NCBI GenBank assembly: GCA_946223075.1
Contig: CAMILZ010000014.1
Span: forward strand, 1 to 64,000
Direction of reading: 5' to 3'
Origin: an uncultured Dermabacteraceae bacterium
GTDB taxonomy: Bacteria; Actinomycetota; Actinomycetes; Actinomycetales; Dermabacteraceae
DNA: 64,000 bases
Below the pieces are notes generated by a model. The model saw only the letters and a list, made by a program, of their open reading frames with translations, made no database searches and was not told the DNA's origin. A program made the position numbers and the translations under genes. Position 1 is the stretch's first letter, and every line of letters begins with the position of its first letter. This document shows, piece after piece, positions 16,929-24,472 of the stretch.

Positions 16929-17710
16929 GAGTGACCTTCTTCGCGAGAGACGAGGGCGCGCGAGAGACATCCATCGAGGTCATACGCGCGCCGAATAGCT
17001 ACGTCTGTGAGGGTGCGTTCCACGGGGCCCGATGCGATGAGTTCAGTATTGAGAATCGCAACGTCAGAGCAAAACTCCCGAACAGTCGCAAGATTGTGAT
17101 GAACGAGCACAACGGTGCGCCCTTTCGAGCGGAAGTCGGCAAGAACATCAAAGATTGCACGCTCGCTTCTCGCATCGACCCCTTGAAATGCTTCGTCGAG
17201 GATGAGGAGGTCGGGCTCTTGTACGAGGGCGCGGGCGAGAAAGACGCGTTGGCGCTGACCACCCGAGAGCTCATTAATGTGGCGTGTGCTCAGATCCTCG
17301 AGGCCGACCTGGCGAAGCGCCGCGAGCGCACGCTCACGCTCGCGGCGCCCCGGCCGGCGAAACCACCCGAGAGTGCCGTAGGTCCCCATTGTCACAACGG
17401 TGAGCGTGGTCGCGGGAAAGTCCCAATCGACGCTCAGAGATTGCGGCATGTACCCCACTCGCGAACGCGCCACGCGGAGGCTTTGCCCGAAAAACTCGGC
17501 CGTGCCCGTGAGGGGTGGAACGAGCCCAAGCATGGCTTTGAGCAGAGTGGATTTTCCCGCGCCGTTGGGCCCGACGATCGCCATGCAGGCGCCGCGTGCC
17601 ACTTCGAGCGTGACACCTTTGAGGACGATATTTTCGTGGTAGGCGACTGTCATGTCGGTGACGCGACACGCGGGCGCGGCGACACTCTTAGCAGGGGGTT
17701 GCACCGTCAC
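16925..17710 (-). CDS. mntB: Manganese/zinc ABC importer ATPase (MntB-like)
   Basis: A 261-residue ATP-binding subunit. Walker A is GPNGAGKST (about residues 47-55), signature LSGGQRQR, Walker B LLILDEAFQGVD, and H-loop VLVHHNL. These fit the metal-chelate ATPase family. The GTG start overlaps the binding-protein stop as GTGA. Operon order is binding protein, ATPase, permease, permease, each pair overlapping by 4 bp, indicating tight translational coupling. Confidence 0.92.
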   Translation of the reverse strand: MTVQPPAKSVAAPACRVTDMTVAYHENIVLKGVTLEVARGACMAIVGPNGAGKSTLLKAMLGLVPPLTGTAEFFGQSLRVARSRVGYMPQSLSVDWDFPATTLTVVTMGTYGTLGWFRRPGRRERERALAALRQVGLEDLSTRHINELSGGQRQRVFLARALVQEPDLLILDEAFQGVDARSERAIFDVLADFRSKGRTVVLVHHNLATVREFCSDVAILNTELIASGPVERTLTDVAIRRAYDLDGCLSRALVSREEGHS

Positions 17711-18648
17711 TTCCCAAGCGCCTCCGCGACAGCGTCAACGTTGTGGGTGAAAGCTCCCAGGTACGTGTCGACACCGGGTTCCGCTCCAAGGGAATCCGCG
17801 TAGAGCTCGGCATCCGAGATCTTGACGTCCCACCCTTTCGCGTGCACGGCTTCTTGGAGACTCTTGATGGCCTGCGGGTTGGCCTGGTTGTCGAGGAAGA
17901 TCGTGGGAACTTTCTTCGAGGCGATGAGGGTTGCAAGCTCGTCGATTTCCTTTGCGCTCCGCTTGGCTTCCGTCGAGATGAAATCGGTCGCGTGAACCTC
18001 GAGATCGAAATGCTTTCCGAAATAGTTGAAGGCGTCGTGCCCCGTCACGAGGATGCGGGGCGCATCGATCTTTGCGAGTTTTGCGTCGGCCTCACTCACT
18101 GCTGCGCGAATTTTTTCCTTGTACTTCTCGGCGTTCGCGCGATAGGTTTTTTCGTTTTTGGGGTCGGCCTCGGCGATCTTGTCGGCAACCGAGTCAACGG
18201 CGATGAGCCATGCTTCAGGGCTGTTCCAGATGTGAGGGTCATGGAGCGGGCGCCCTTTGTCGTCCTTTTCTGGCCATGGCAGGAGAAGCTTCTCAGGGAC
18301 TTTCGAGCCGACAGCGAGTTGACGATCGCCGAAGCTTTCGAGCTGAGAGGTCATGTGGGCCTCGAGGTTCAAGCCGTTCCAGAAAACGAGGTCGGCGCTT
18401 CGCATTTTTTCGATGTCTTGGGTGGAGGGCTGGTAGGTGTGGGGATCCCCTCCGGGGCCCACCATCGTCGTGATCTCGGCGTCTGGGGCGATGTTCTTGA
18501 CGGCATCGGCGAGGTAGCCCGTCGTCGCGTACACCGAGAGTTTCTTGCCGTCGTCTTGGCGTGCGGTTTGGCCTGAGCAGCCTGTGAGTGCGAGCGCCAT
18601 GGCAGCGAAGGCAACGACGGCAGCGCGTGCTGACTTTCGAAGGCTCAT
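17707..18648 (-). CDS. mntA: Manganese/zinc-binding lipoprotein of ABC importer (MntA-like, cluster A-I)
   Basis: A 313-residue solute-binding lipoprotein (ZnuA/TroA fold). The signal peptide ends in the lipobox LTGC at about residue 24. Candidate metal ligands are His in GGDPHTYQPS, His in LHDPHIWNSP, Glu in FISTEAKRS and Asp in IFLDNQANPQ. A His-His-Glu-Asp set is typical of manganese proteins; there is no His-rich loop as in zinc-type ZnuA. AAGGA lies seven bases before the ATG. The DtxR-type box at 18755-18784 lies about 105 bp upstream, so repression by metal-loaded MntR is likely. Confidence 0.9.
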   Translation of the reverse strand: MSLRKSARAAVVAFAAMALALTGCSGQTARQDDGKKLSVYATTGYLADAVKNIAPDAEITTMVGPGGDPHTYQPSTQDIEKMRSADLVFWNGLNLEAHMTSQLESFGDRQLAVGSKVPEKLLLPWPEKDDKGRPLHDPHIWNSPEAWLIAVDSVADKIAEADPKNEKTYRANAEKYKEKIRAAVSEADAKLAKIDAPRILVTGHDAFNYFGKHFDLEVHATDFISTEAKRSAKEIDELATLIASKKVPTIFLDNQANPQAIKSLQEAVHAKGWDVKISDAELYADSLGAEPGVDTYLGAFTHNVDAVAEALGK

Positions 18649-18754
18649 GTTGTTCCTTTTGCGTTTGTGCGGAGGCGTGTCGATCGGGTATGCCGCTGTG
18701 CAAGCCCGGCGTTGGCGCGCCTCTCGCGCCCTGTGACGCGAGGAAACCAGGATG

Positions 18755-18784
18755 CCCTAACAAAGAAGTTAGGGCAACCTAAAA
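18755..18784. promoter_or_regulatory. DtxR/MntR-type operator upstream of mntA
   Basis: Two overlapping dyads are visible. CCCTAAC-aaagaa-GTTAGGG (18755-18774) is a perfect 7-bp inverted repeat. Read on the minus strand, TTAGGTTGCCCTAACTT (18766-18782) resembles the DtxR/IdeR box TTAGGTTAGnCTAACCTAA. The site lies 107-134 bp upstream of the mntA start and opposite nothing else of note, so it probably controls the manganese importer. Whether MntR or an iron regulator binds cannot be decided from the sequence. Confidence 0.7.
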
Positions 18785-18844
18785 CCGTGAGTGTTGTGTG
18801 TCACGAGAGCGCGGTCGAGCAAGGAAGATGCGTCGTCATGCTCC

Positions 18845-19075
18845 CTTGCGCCTCGATTTAACCGTGGGTCGACTTCTCTCGATCAGCCGGGTGTCCTGGA
18901 GTGCGACGTATGGAGCATCGAAGGGCGTCCGCTTCGTGTTCGGCGCTGACATAGTTCCCCAGGGGGAGCTTCGTGGGGTCATCCGTTTACAGGAGGCGGA
19001 GCTTGAGGATTGGGCGCCTATCGGCCCGGGATGCGGTGATCCTCTCACCGTGGAGTGTCGAGCGGGTGCCGAATC
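18845..19075 (+). pseudogene. Decayed duplicate of the NUDIX gene (central/C-terminal fragment)
   Basis: The plus-strand frame reads LRLDLTVGRLLSISR, then TYGASKGVRFVFGADIVPQ, then GVIRLQEAELEDWAPI. These match LALDLPVGRLLSVSW, AYGAPMGVHFVFDAGVVPE and KSVRIQEAELEDWALI of the intact NUDIX protein at 3724-4233. The NUDIX box itself and the N-terminal 70 residues are missing. Near 19036 the match shifts frame (ILSPWGAERV of the intact gene is recovered only in another frame), so no functional protein is likely. The fragment lies between the mntA promoter and the convergent FMN reductase gene. Confidence 0.8.
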
Positions 19076-19084
19076 GCCGAATGA

Positions 19085-19849
19085 TCACCTTTCTGTTTCG
19101 TTGCTCGAGAGCTTCTTCGCGATTCGGTCAAACGGGGTGAAATCCCCGGCGGGGGAGTGCAGCACCTCGGGCGTGTGAGGTCCGACGTTTGCCGAGCCAC
19201 CGTCGGCATGCCCCTGGGTGGAGCCTTCCCAGCCACCATTTTCGGTGGTGTTTCCCCGGGTGGGGCTTTGCGCATTTCGCGCTTGGCCGTTTCGCGTCCC
19301 GACAAGGGCGAGCGCCTCGTCGGCGACTCGTGTGGCCCGCGCGCTGATCGAACCGGCCCCGCCGGGCGAGGAGAAATCCTCCGAGGCGACAAACACCGAG
19401 GTGGGCACGGGGATCGCGCGAAGGAAGGAGAAGAGCGGACGCATCGCCATATCGATCACGAGGGAATGACGCGCGGTCCCGCCGGTCGCGCCGAGAATCA
19501 CGGGCGTGCTCGCTATGGCTTCAGCATCGAAAAGGTCGAAAAACGCTTTGAAAAGCCCCGAATACGACGCGTTAAAAGTGGGCGTCACGGCGATCAAGAG
19601 ATCGGCCTCCCGTACGGCAGCGAGAGCGCTCTCGACCGTTTCCGACGCAAATCCCGTCACGGTCGCTTCCGTCACCGCGGTTGCGATTTCGCGTACGTTG
19701 ACGCGCGTCAGCGAGGGTTCAAGACCCGCGGCGTGTGCTTCGTCGAGGAGTGCCTCTTCGAGAGTCGTTGCGAGCCGCGCGGTCGTCGAGGGCACGCCAA
19801 GGCCCGCCTGAACCGTGGCGATGCGAAGGGGAGTGTGCTCGATGCTCAT
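19085..19849 (-). CDS. NADPH-dependent FMN reductase-like flavoprotein with repeat-derived C-terminal tail
   Basis: About 254 residues. Residues 1-180 form a flavodoxin-like NAD(P)H:FMN reductase (SsuE/CE1759-type): VQAGLGVPSTTARLA at the N-terminus for phosphate binding, then VTPTFNASYSGLFKAFFD and LGATGGTARHSLV. After about residue 190 the sequence becomes low-complexity (NAQSPTRGNTTENGG) and contains a copy of the dispersed palindrome (19180-19207), read here as GHADGGSANVGPHT. The last residues PFDRIAKKLSS look like a normal reductase C-terminus, so the repeat seems inserted in-frame into the tail. Start: ATG at 19849 or the GTG two codons earlier; neither has a strong Shine-Dalgarno. Confidence 0.8.
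   Translation of the reverse strand: MSIEHTPLRIATVQAGLGVPSTTARLATTLEEALLDEAHAAGLEPSLTRVNVREIATAVTEATVTGFASETVESALAAVREADLLIAVTPTFNASYSGLFKAFFDLFDAEAIASTPVILGATGGTARHSLVIDMAMRPLFSFLRAIPVPTSVFVASEDFSSPGGAGSISARATRVADEALALVGTRNGQARNAQSPTRGNTTENGGWEGSTQGHADGGSANVGPHTPEVLHSPAGDFTPFDRIAKKLSSNETER
19180..19208. repeat. Dispersed palindromic repeat, copy 1 (inside FMN reductase gene)
   Basis: TCCGACG (19181-19187), a 13-nt centre TTTGCCGAGCCAC, and CGTCGGC (19201-19207). Over 34 nt it matches the copy at 20036-20078 in 28 positions by hand count. It lies in the 3' part of the FMN reductase reading frame without stopping it. Confidence 0.7.
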
Positions 19850-19876
19850 GCGCACTTAACGACTCTTACTCGCCGC

Positions 19877-20035
19877 TCATTCCGCGGCATTGAGCCGGTC
19901 ACGTTCCGCTCTGGCCTTGGCCGTGAGGCGAGTCCAGCTCTCGCCCGTCTCGAACCGGTACCCATCGCTCCACCAGCCTCGTCGGCTCGCGCTTTCGCGA
20001 GCAGGCTTTCGCGCGTGGAGGCGTCCGGCCGTCAT
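19877..20035 (-). CDS. Short ORF of unknown function upstream of the FMN reductase
   Basis: A 52-residue frame, MTAGRLHARKPARES..., rich in Arg, with C-terminal GYRFETGESWTRLTAKARAE. Third positions are mostly G/C. Its ATG sits directly at the edge of the palindromic repeat (20036-20078), and the same frame stays open upstream through the repeat. It ends 28 bp before the reductase start and has no recognisable Shine-Dalgarno. It may be a small protein, the remnant of a longer gene truncated by rearrangement, or a chance frame. I do not recognise it. Confidence 0.3.
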   Translation of the reverse strand: MTAGRLHARKPARESASRRGWWSDGYRFETGESWTRLTAKARAERDRLNAAE

Positions 20036-20078
20036 GTGCGAAGGGGTTCCGACGGTGGCCCGGCAACCGTCGGACTCC
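20036..20078. repeat. Dispersed palindromic repeat, copy 2 (intergenic)
   Basis: The arms are TTCCGACGGTGGCC and GGCAACCGTCGGA, pairing over 13 bp with one mismatch. The 43-nt unit, from GTGCGAAGG through GGACTCC, is identical at 36 of 43 positions to the copy in the APP1 phosphatase gene (61816-61858), so homology extends beyond the palindrome. Confidence 0.75.
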
Positions 20079-20132
20079 ACATCGAATGCTGATGCCGCCA
20101 GGCCTAGCTTCCCGGCCACGCCAGCCCAACAT

Positions 20133-21305
20133 TTAGCCTTGCGCGTTCTTCGCGGCCTGCGCACGTGCCGCATCATGCGCGAGCGCAAAGGCATCGGTGT
20201 CGCGCATGAAAACTCGTGCCCACTCCGCACGTCTCGTGGCCGCACGTCGGTACTGGCTGCGCTGAACCTTGTCCCCGGAAGTAGCAAACCCCTGCACGTT
20301 CTCGAGCCTCTCAAAGTGCTCCATGACCTTCGCAAAGGCATCGTCGGGGGAGGTGAGAACATTCGAGACGCGCTCGCTGTCCCCGATTTCGTCATACTGC
20401 CAGCGCCCCTGAGTGTTCCGCAGGGCCCACGCGGGGGCCCGGTCGCCAATCTCCCTTCGCAGGTACGCATCGGGTTCCTCGGCCACGGTGATGTCGATAC
20501 GCGCATACCGATCGCGCACGGCGGGCGGGCAGCGGAAGAGACGGCGAATGTCCCGCGCGTCGAATCCGGAAAAGTAGGGAACCTGCCCTGCAAGGGAACC
20601 GTCGGACTGAATCAGGTGATTGAAGAGATAACTCGCGCTCCCGATGTACAGGCGGTCGTTGCCGGAGGTTAACGGAGAGAGGTACTCCTCGACGTAGTAC
20701 ACGCACGAAAGGATGGCGGCCATGTCGGCGGCAATGGCCCGATCGAACTCTTCCGTACTTTCGGGGCGGAACTCCCACGTTGCACTTCCGTATTCCTTGT
20801 AAATCAGGTCGCGGAAAGCATCAACGGCTTCGTCGATTTCGCCCGTCACGCGTGGATCCCCTTCACCGGAATCTTTCGTCGAAAATCGATGCCTAACGTG
20901 CTTATCCGCGCGATCGGCGAACACGAGTTTCCACGTACCGCTTCCGTCGCTCCTTACGTTACGAAAGATCCCATACGAAACCGGTAAGACCCGGCTCGTC
21001 GCCGTGGTCACCATGTTTACACCCTTAATTTCGCCCGGCTCGCTTCCCTCGAATTTCTCGTCGAGGTCATCTTTGAGGGACCGAAGGAAGCGATCGGGGG
21101 CCCCGCTCCTCGGCCGCACACGCCTCAGCTCACGAATGTGGAAACCCGAAATGGGGTCGATGACACTCTCGGCGTGCAACTCATCGAGAAAGAGGCTCGC
21201 GGCAATCCTCGTGGGGAAGTGATGTTCGGGCGGCTCCTGCGAGCACGCCTCTGCGCTTCGCGCGGTGCACTCGTGAATCTTGTCGAGCGGGGTGATGTGC
21301 CACAT
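20133..21305 (-). CDS. Protein of unknown function beside tRNA-Ser
   Basis: A 390-residue protein I do not recognise. The start MWHITPLDKIHE at 21305 is preceded by GGAGG at about six bases, which is good evidence that it is translated; the frame extends further upstream but towards the tRNA gene. It looks soluble: no signal peptide or membrane segment. Recognisable stretches include FPTRIAASLFLDELH, LYIGSASYLFNHLIQ and IRRLFRCPPAVRDRYARI; none forms a catalytic motif I can name. The C-terminus is a charged, Ala/Arg-rich helix. It lies 152 bp downstream of tRNA-Ser on the same strand, a common integration position, so it could be an acquired gene. Confidence 0.75.
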   Translation of the reverse strand: MWHITPLDKIHECTARSAEACSQEPPEHHFPTRIAASLFLDELHAESVIDPISGFHIRELRRVRPRSGAPDRFLRSLKDDLDEKFEGSEPGEIKGVNMVTTATSRVLPVSYGIFRNVRSDGSGTWKLVFADRADKHVRHRFSTKDSGEGDPRVTGEIDEAVDAFRDLIYKEYGSATWEFRPESTEEFDRAIAADMAAILSCVYYVEEYLSPLTSGNDRLYIGSASYLFNHLIQSDGSLAGQVPYFSGFDARDIRRLFRCPPAVRDRYARIDITVAEEPDAYLRREIGDRAPAWALRNTQGRWQYDEIGDSERVSNVLTSPDDAFAKVMEHFERLENVQGFATSGDKVQRSQYRRAATRRAEWARVFMRDTDAFALAHDAARAQAAKNAQG

Positions 21306-21457
21306 GCGGGCCTCCAGGTGTCGGTCGTCGTTTCGTCGCGATCGAAAGGGGCGCGCGATGAGTGTACGTACCGGTTCTGGTGGAACTGCGAGCGCCCCAG
21401 CGCGAAAAACGGGCACCGGCCCAACCATGAAGGCTGAGGCGGTGCCCGCTCAATCAG

Positions 21458-21542
21458 CGGAGGATAGGGGATTTGAACCCCTGAGGGCGTGAACCCAACA
21501 CGCGTTCCAGGCGTGCGCCATAGGCCGCTAGGCGAATCCTCC
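21458..21542 (-). tRNA. tRNA-Ser (anticodon GGA)
   Basis: On the minus strand the gene starts GGAGGATTCGCCTAG and ends ATCCTCCG. The 7-bp acceptor GGAGGAT/ATCCTCC is perfect, the anticodon stem ACGC/GCGT encloses the loop CTGGAAC (anticodon GGA), a long variable arm identifies a class II tRNA, and the T-arm contains GGTTCAAATCC. Length is 85 nt; CCA is not encoded. Confidence 0.95.
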
Positions 21543-21669
21543 AGTTCGCTGCCGTGTGCGGGACATACCCGCCACAAAAGGCAACGCGCTCCAGTGTACC
21601 CAAAAAGGCCGGATGAGCGCATGCGCGCTCGTGAATCAGGCCGCGGCGACGGGGCGAAGGTCACACGAC

Positions 21670-21786
21670 TTAGTCGTCTTCAGCGGAAAGATCCGGGTGG
21701 CGAACGAGATTGACGATCGCTGCGCCGAGCCCGCCCCACAGCATGAGCATCGAGACGATGAGCAGAGTAATGGCGGAGGCGTTCAT
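21670..21786 (-). CDS. metS: Methionine/alanine importer small subunit MetS
   Basis: A 38-residue single-span membrane protein starting MNASAITLLIVSMLMLW and ending HPDLSAEDD. This matches the small-subunit family that accompanies MetP-type sodium symporters in actinobacteria; in Corynebacterium glutamicum the small protein is required for methionine uptake. Its ATG overlaps the metP stop as ATGA, so it is translated directly after metP. It is too short for most gene callers. Confidence 0.9.
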   Translation of the reverse strand: MNASAITLLIVSMLMLWGGLGAAIVNLVRHPDLSAEDD

Positions 21787-23537
21787 CGCTTCCCTCCCTT
21801 CTTTACGAGACGGGCGAAGAGGCCGGCGCGGGCGGGATCATCTTCGGCGCGCAACTCTTGCGGGAACTCGGTGTCAGGCTTCGGAACTTCGAGCGGCTTG
21901 CCGCGCACGATGCCCTGCGCGATGGGGTCGCCGTCGGAATCGAGCTTGCCCGCATTGGAAGCCTTCGGCCAGGGGAGCGCGCTCATGAAAATCGCCGCGG
22001 CGACGAGCATAGCGGCCATGCCCCAACCAAACGTGTTGACGAACCAGCTTGGCATCCCGCCGTAGCCGTTCGCGAGGATTTCACGCGCGTCGAGCACGAG
22101 CGTCACGGCGAGGATCGCAGGAATCAGGAGTGACACCATGACGTACCAGAAGTCGCCCACCTTGAATGAGCCGTACATGTTGAGGTGGTCGCGAAGCGCG
22201 GGAACGCCCCGCACGACGTAGGCGAGGATGAGCGTGCCCGCGAGGGCAGCGAGGACGATGCCGAAAGAATTCACGAACTTATCGGAAACATCGAGCAAGT
22301 TGAGGCCCGTGGTCGTCGAGAACGCGAGCGTCGAGAAGATCGCCATGGGGATGCCCACGGCGAGGGTGCTCTTGGCGCGACTCAAACCGAGCTTGTCCTG
22401 CACCGCCGCGATAATCACCTCGAGGATCGAGATGAGCGAAGTAAAGCCCGCGAGCAGAAGCGAGCCGAAGAACAGCACGCCGATGAGCCCGCCGAGGGGC
22501 GCCTCGTTGATGATGGCGGGGAACGCGATAAACGCGAGGCCGATACCGTCGGTCGCGACGTCGGTCACCTGCTGGCCGGTTGACGCCGCCATGAAGCCGA
22601 GAGCGGCAAACACGCCGATGCCGGCGAGGAGCTCGAAGCCCGAGTTCGAGAAGGCGACAACGAGGCCGGAGCCCGTCAGGTCGGTCTTCTTCTTGAGGTA
22701 GGACGAGTAGGTGAGCATGATGCCGAACGCGACCGAAAGGGAGTAGAAAATCTGCCCGTAGGCGGCGATCCACACGGAACCGTCCGTGAGGGCGCCCCAA
22801 TCGGGCGTGAAGAGCGCATCGAGGCCGAAGCTTGCGTTCGGTAGCGTCACTGCGCGCACGACGAGGATCAGGAACATCACGATCAGAAGCGGAATGAAGA
22901 TCGTGCTCGTACGAGCGATGCCGCCCTGGACGCCGAGCGCGAGAACGCCCACGCTCAGGACCCACACGATGATCATCGCGATGAGGATCTTCGGCACGAA
23001 GTCGAATCCGATCCCCGTGGTCTCCGCTGGTACCGACGCAGTGAAGGTGCCGAAGAACGACGCCGGATCGTCACCCCACGCCTTCGTAAAGCTAAAGATG
23101 AAGTACCACGCCGACCACGCGAGAATCGCCGCGTAATACGCCGCGATCACGATGCAGATCATGACCTGCCACCAGCCGATCGCTTCGGCCTTGCGGTTCA
23201 TGCGCCGCCACGCGAGTGGTGCCGAGCTGCGCCAGCGGTGCCCGATCGCATAGTCGATAAACAGGAGGGGCACACCCGCCGTGAGGAGCGCGATCAGATA
23301 CGGAATCATGAAGGCGCCGCCGCCGTTCTCGTACGCCGTGTACGGGAAACGCCAAATGTTGCCGAGGCCCACCGCCGAACCAATCGCCGCAAAAATGAAC
23401 GCGCTTCGGCGTGAGAATGCGCCGCGATTCGCTCGCTGCTGCTCGGGTGCGGCGTGGGCGGTGGATTGCACGCCCGCGGGTCGGTCCGTACTCGGGGCCG
23501 ACGGTTCCGCGCCCAAATGGTGGGAATGCTCGGTCAT
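21783..23537 (-). CDS. metP: Sodium-dependent methionine/alanine transporter MetP (NSS family)
   Basis: A 584-residue neurotransmitter:sodium symporter family protein with about twelve membrane segments. The first segment has the family signature AIGSAVGLGNIWRFPY (about residues 51-66), which binds sodium and substrate; GGGAFMIPYLIALLTAGVPL follows. The N-terminal 40 residues are His/Pro/Ala-rich and cytoplasmic. It is followed by the coupled metS gene, which assigns it to the MetPS-type methionine/alanine uptake system. AGGA lies upstream of the ATG with about nine bases spacing. Confidence 0.92.
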   Translation of the reverse strand: MTEHSHHLGAEPSAPSTDRPAGVQSTAHAAPEQQRANRGAFSRRSAFIFAAIGSAVGLGNIWRFPYTAYENGGGAFMIPYLIALLTAGVPLLFIDYAIGHRWRSSAPLAWRRMNRKAEAIGWWQVMICIVIAAYYAAILAWSAWYFIFSFTKAWGDDPASFFGTFTASVPAETTGIGFDFVPKILIAMIIVWVLSVGVLALGVQGGIARTSTIFIPLLIVMFLILVVRAVTLPNASFGLDALFTPDWGALTDGSVWIAAYGQIFYSLSVAFGIMLTYSSYLKKKTDLTGSGLVVAFSNSGFELLAGIGVFAALGFMAASTGQQVTDVATDGIGLAFIAFPAIINEAPLGGLIGVLFFGSLLLAGFTSLISILEVIIAAVQDKLGLSRAKSTLAVGIPMAIFSTLAFSTTTGLNLLDVSDKFVNSFGIVLAALAGTLILAYVVRGVPALRDHLNMYGSFKVGDFWYVMVSLLIPAILAVTLVLDAREILANGYGGMPSWFVNTFGWGMAAMLVAAAIFMSALPWPKASNAGKLDSDGDPIAQGIVRGKPLEVPKPDTEFPQELRAEDDPARAGLFARLVKKGGKR

Positions 23538-23715
23538 GGTGGTCTTTCCTCGGATTTTTCACCCTTGTGGCGAGATGAACCTTCACAGTGTGGGGATGCG
23601 GCGCGGGGGTTGTCCACCTGCGTCCGCATGCTGGTCGGGCTTGTGGGGTGGAGTCGGGCTATGTCACAGAGGGCGACGGTGGCTGTGCGAAAAAACCGGT
23701 GAGGCTGTATGGTTA

Positions 23716-23812
23716 TGGGCGACTCCCCGTGTGGTGTCATCCATCGGAATCCCCCAGGGCTTGACGGCAGCAAGGGTACGAAGGCTCTGGCAGGTGCGCG
23801 GGGAGTCGTTTC
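23716..23812 (+). ncRNA. ffs: Signal recognition particle RNA (small 4.5S type)
   Basis: The terminal helix CGACTCCCCG (23720-23729) pairs with CGGGGAGTCG (23799-23808). Between them are the conserved SRP features GTGTGGTGTCATCC, GGAATCCCCCAGGGC, GACGGCAGCAAGGGTA and GGCTCTGGCAGGTGCGC, corresponding to helix 8 with its GGAA-type loop and symmetric/asymmetric internal loops. The RNA binds Ffh for co-translational targeting. Exact ends are estimated. It is followed by the convergent DUF421 gene. Confidence 0.9.
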
Positions 23813-23820
23813 ATGTCGCG

Positions 23821-24414
23821 CTAATCGAGCGTGTCGGCTTCGTCTGGAAGCAAGAATTCCTGGCCAACGACGCCCGTGAGAAGAGCCGGGTCGAGGCTTT
23901 CTCCCTCGCGGATCACGCTGATGAATCCATTCGGCTCCATGATGGCGCACTGCACCTGGTGCGGTGCCGCGATCCCCGAGCGACGAAAAGCGAAGGCGAG
24001 ATCTTGGTCCGTGACGCGAGTTTTGCGCGCGTAGTGCTCGATTTTCTTCCCGTGGGCAAACACGATGACGGGGCGCTTATTGAGGCCGAGAGCTGGGTAC
24101 TTGGTTGATTTCGAAAGGGCCGTGTTGAGTGCGCCGAAGCACACCTCCATGAGCACGAGGGTCACGAGACCAATGACGCCGGGGGCGAGTGTGGGCGGGT
24201 GCCCGATGACGACGCGGCCCGCGACCGCGCCGAGCATGATGATGACGGCGGCGTCGAAGCTCGTGGAGCCCGTGAGGATGCGCGGCCCAAAAATGTGGAT
24301 GAGTAGGTAGAAAACGAGGTAGATCGTCACGGCGGAGAAGATCACGATGGGGATGCGCCACCATTCGATGCCGATCGCCCCGATTAATGCCGTGGTCCAC
24401 TCCTCGAAGGTCAT
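23821..24414 (-). CDS. DUF421/YetF-family membrane protein
   Basis: A 197-residue protein with three membrane segments in the first 105 residues (about 22-42, 53-73 and 80-100) and a cytoplasmic C-terminal domain. The pattern GLNKRPVIVFAHGKKIEHYARKTRVTDQDL and GFISVIREGE is characteristic of the DUF421 family, found in spore and stress-related Firmicutes proteins and widely in actinobacteria. Its biochemical role is unknown. It is monocistronic, divergent from dnaX. Confidence 0.85.
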   Translation of the reverse strand: MTFEEWTTALIGAIGIEWWRIPIVIFSAVTIYLVFYLLIHIFGPRILTGSTSFDAAVIIMLGAVAGRVVIGHPPTLAPGVIGLVTLVLMEVCFGALNTALSKSTKYPALGLNKRPVIVFAHGKKIEHYARKTRVTDQDLAFAFRRSGIAAPHQVQCAIMEPNGFISVIREGESLDPALLTGVVGQEFLLPDEADTLD

Positions 24415-24472
24415 GCCTTAAGCCTAGGCCACCCGCCGCTACCTCGTCGCTCGCCTCTATTAGGCTGGTGTC

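Noticed and set aside
19877..20593. A 238-codon frame overlapping the orphan gene
   Set aside because: Its first two thirds overlap the better-supported 390-residue gene in another frame. Only its last 52 codons lie outside and were listed separately with low confidence.
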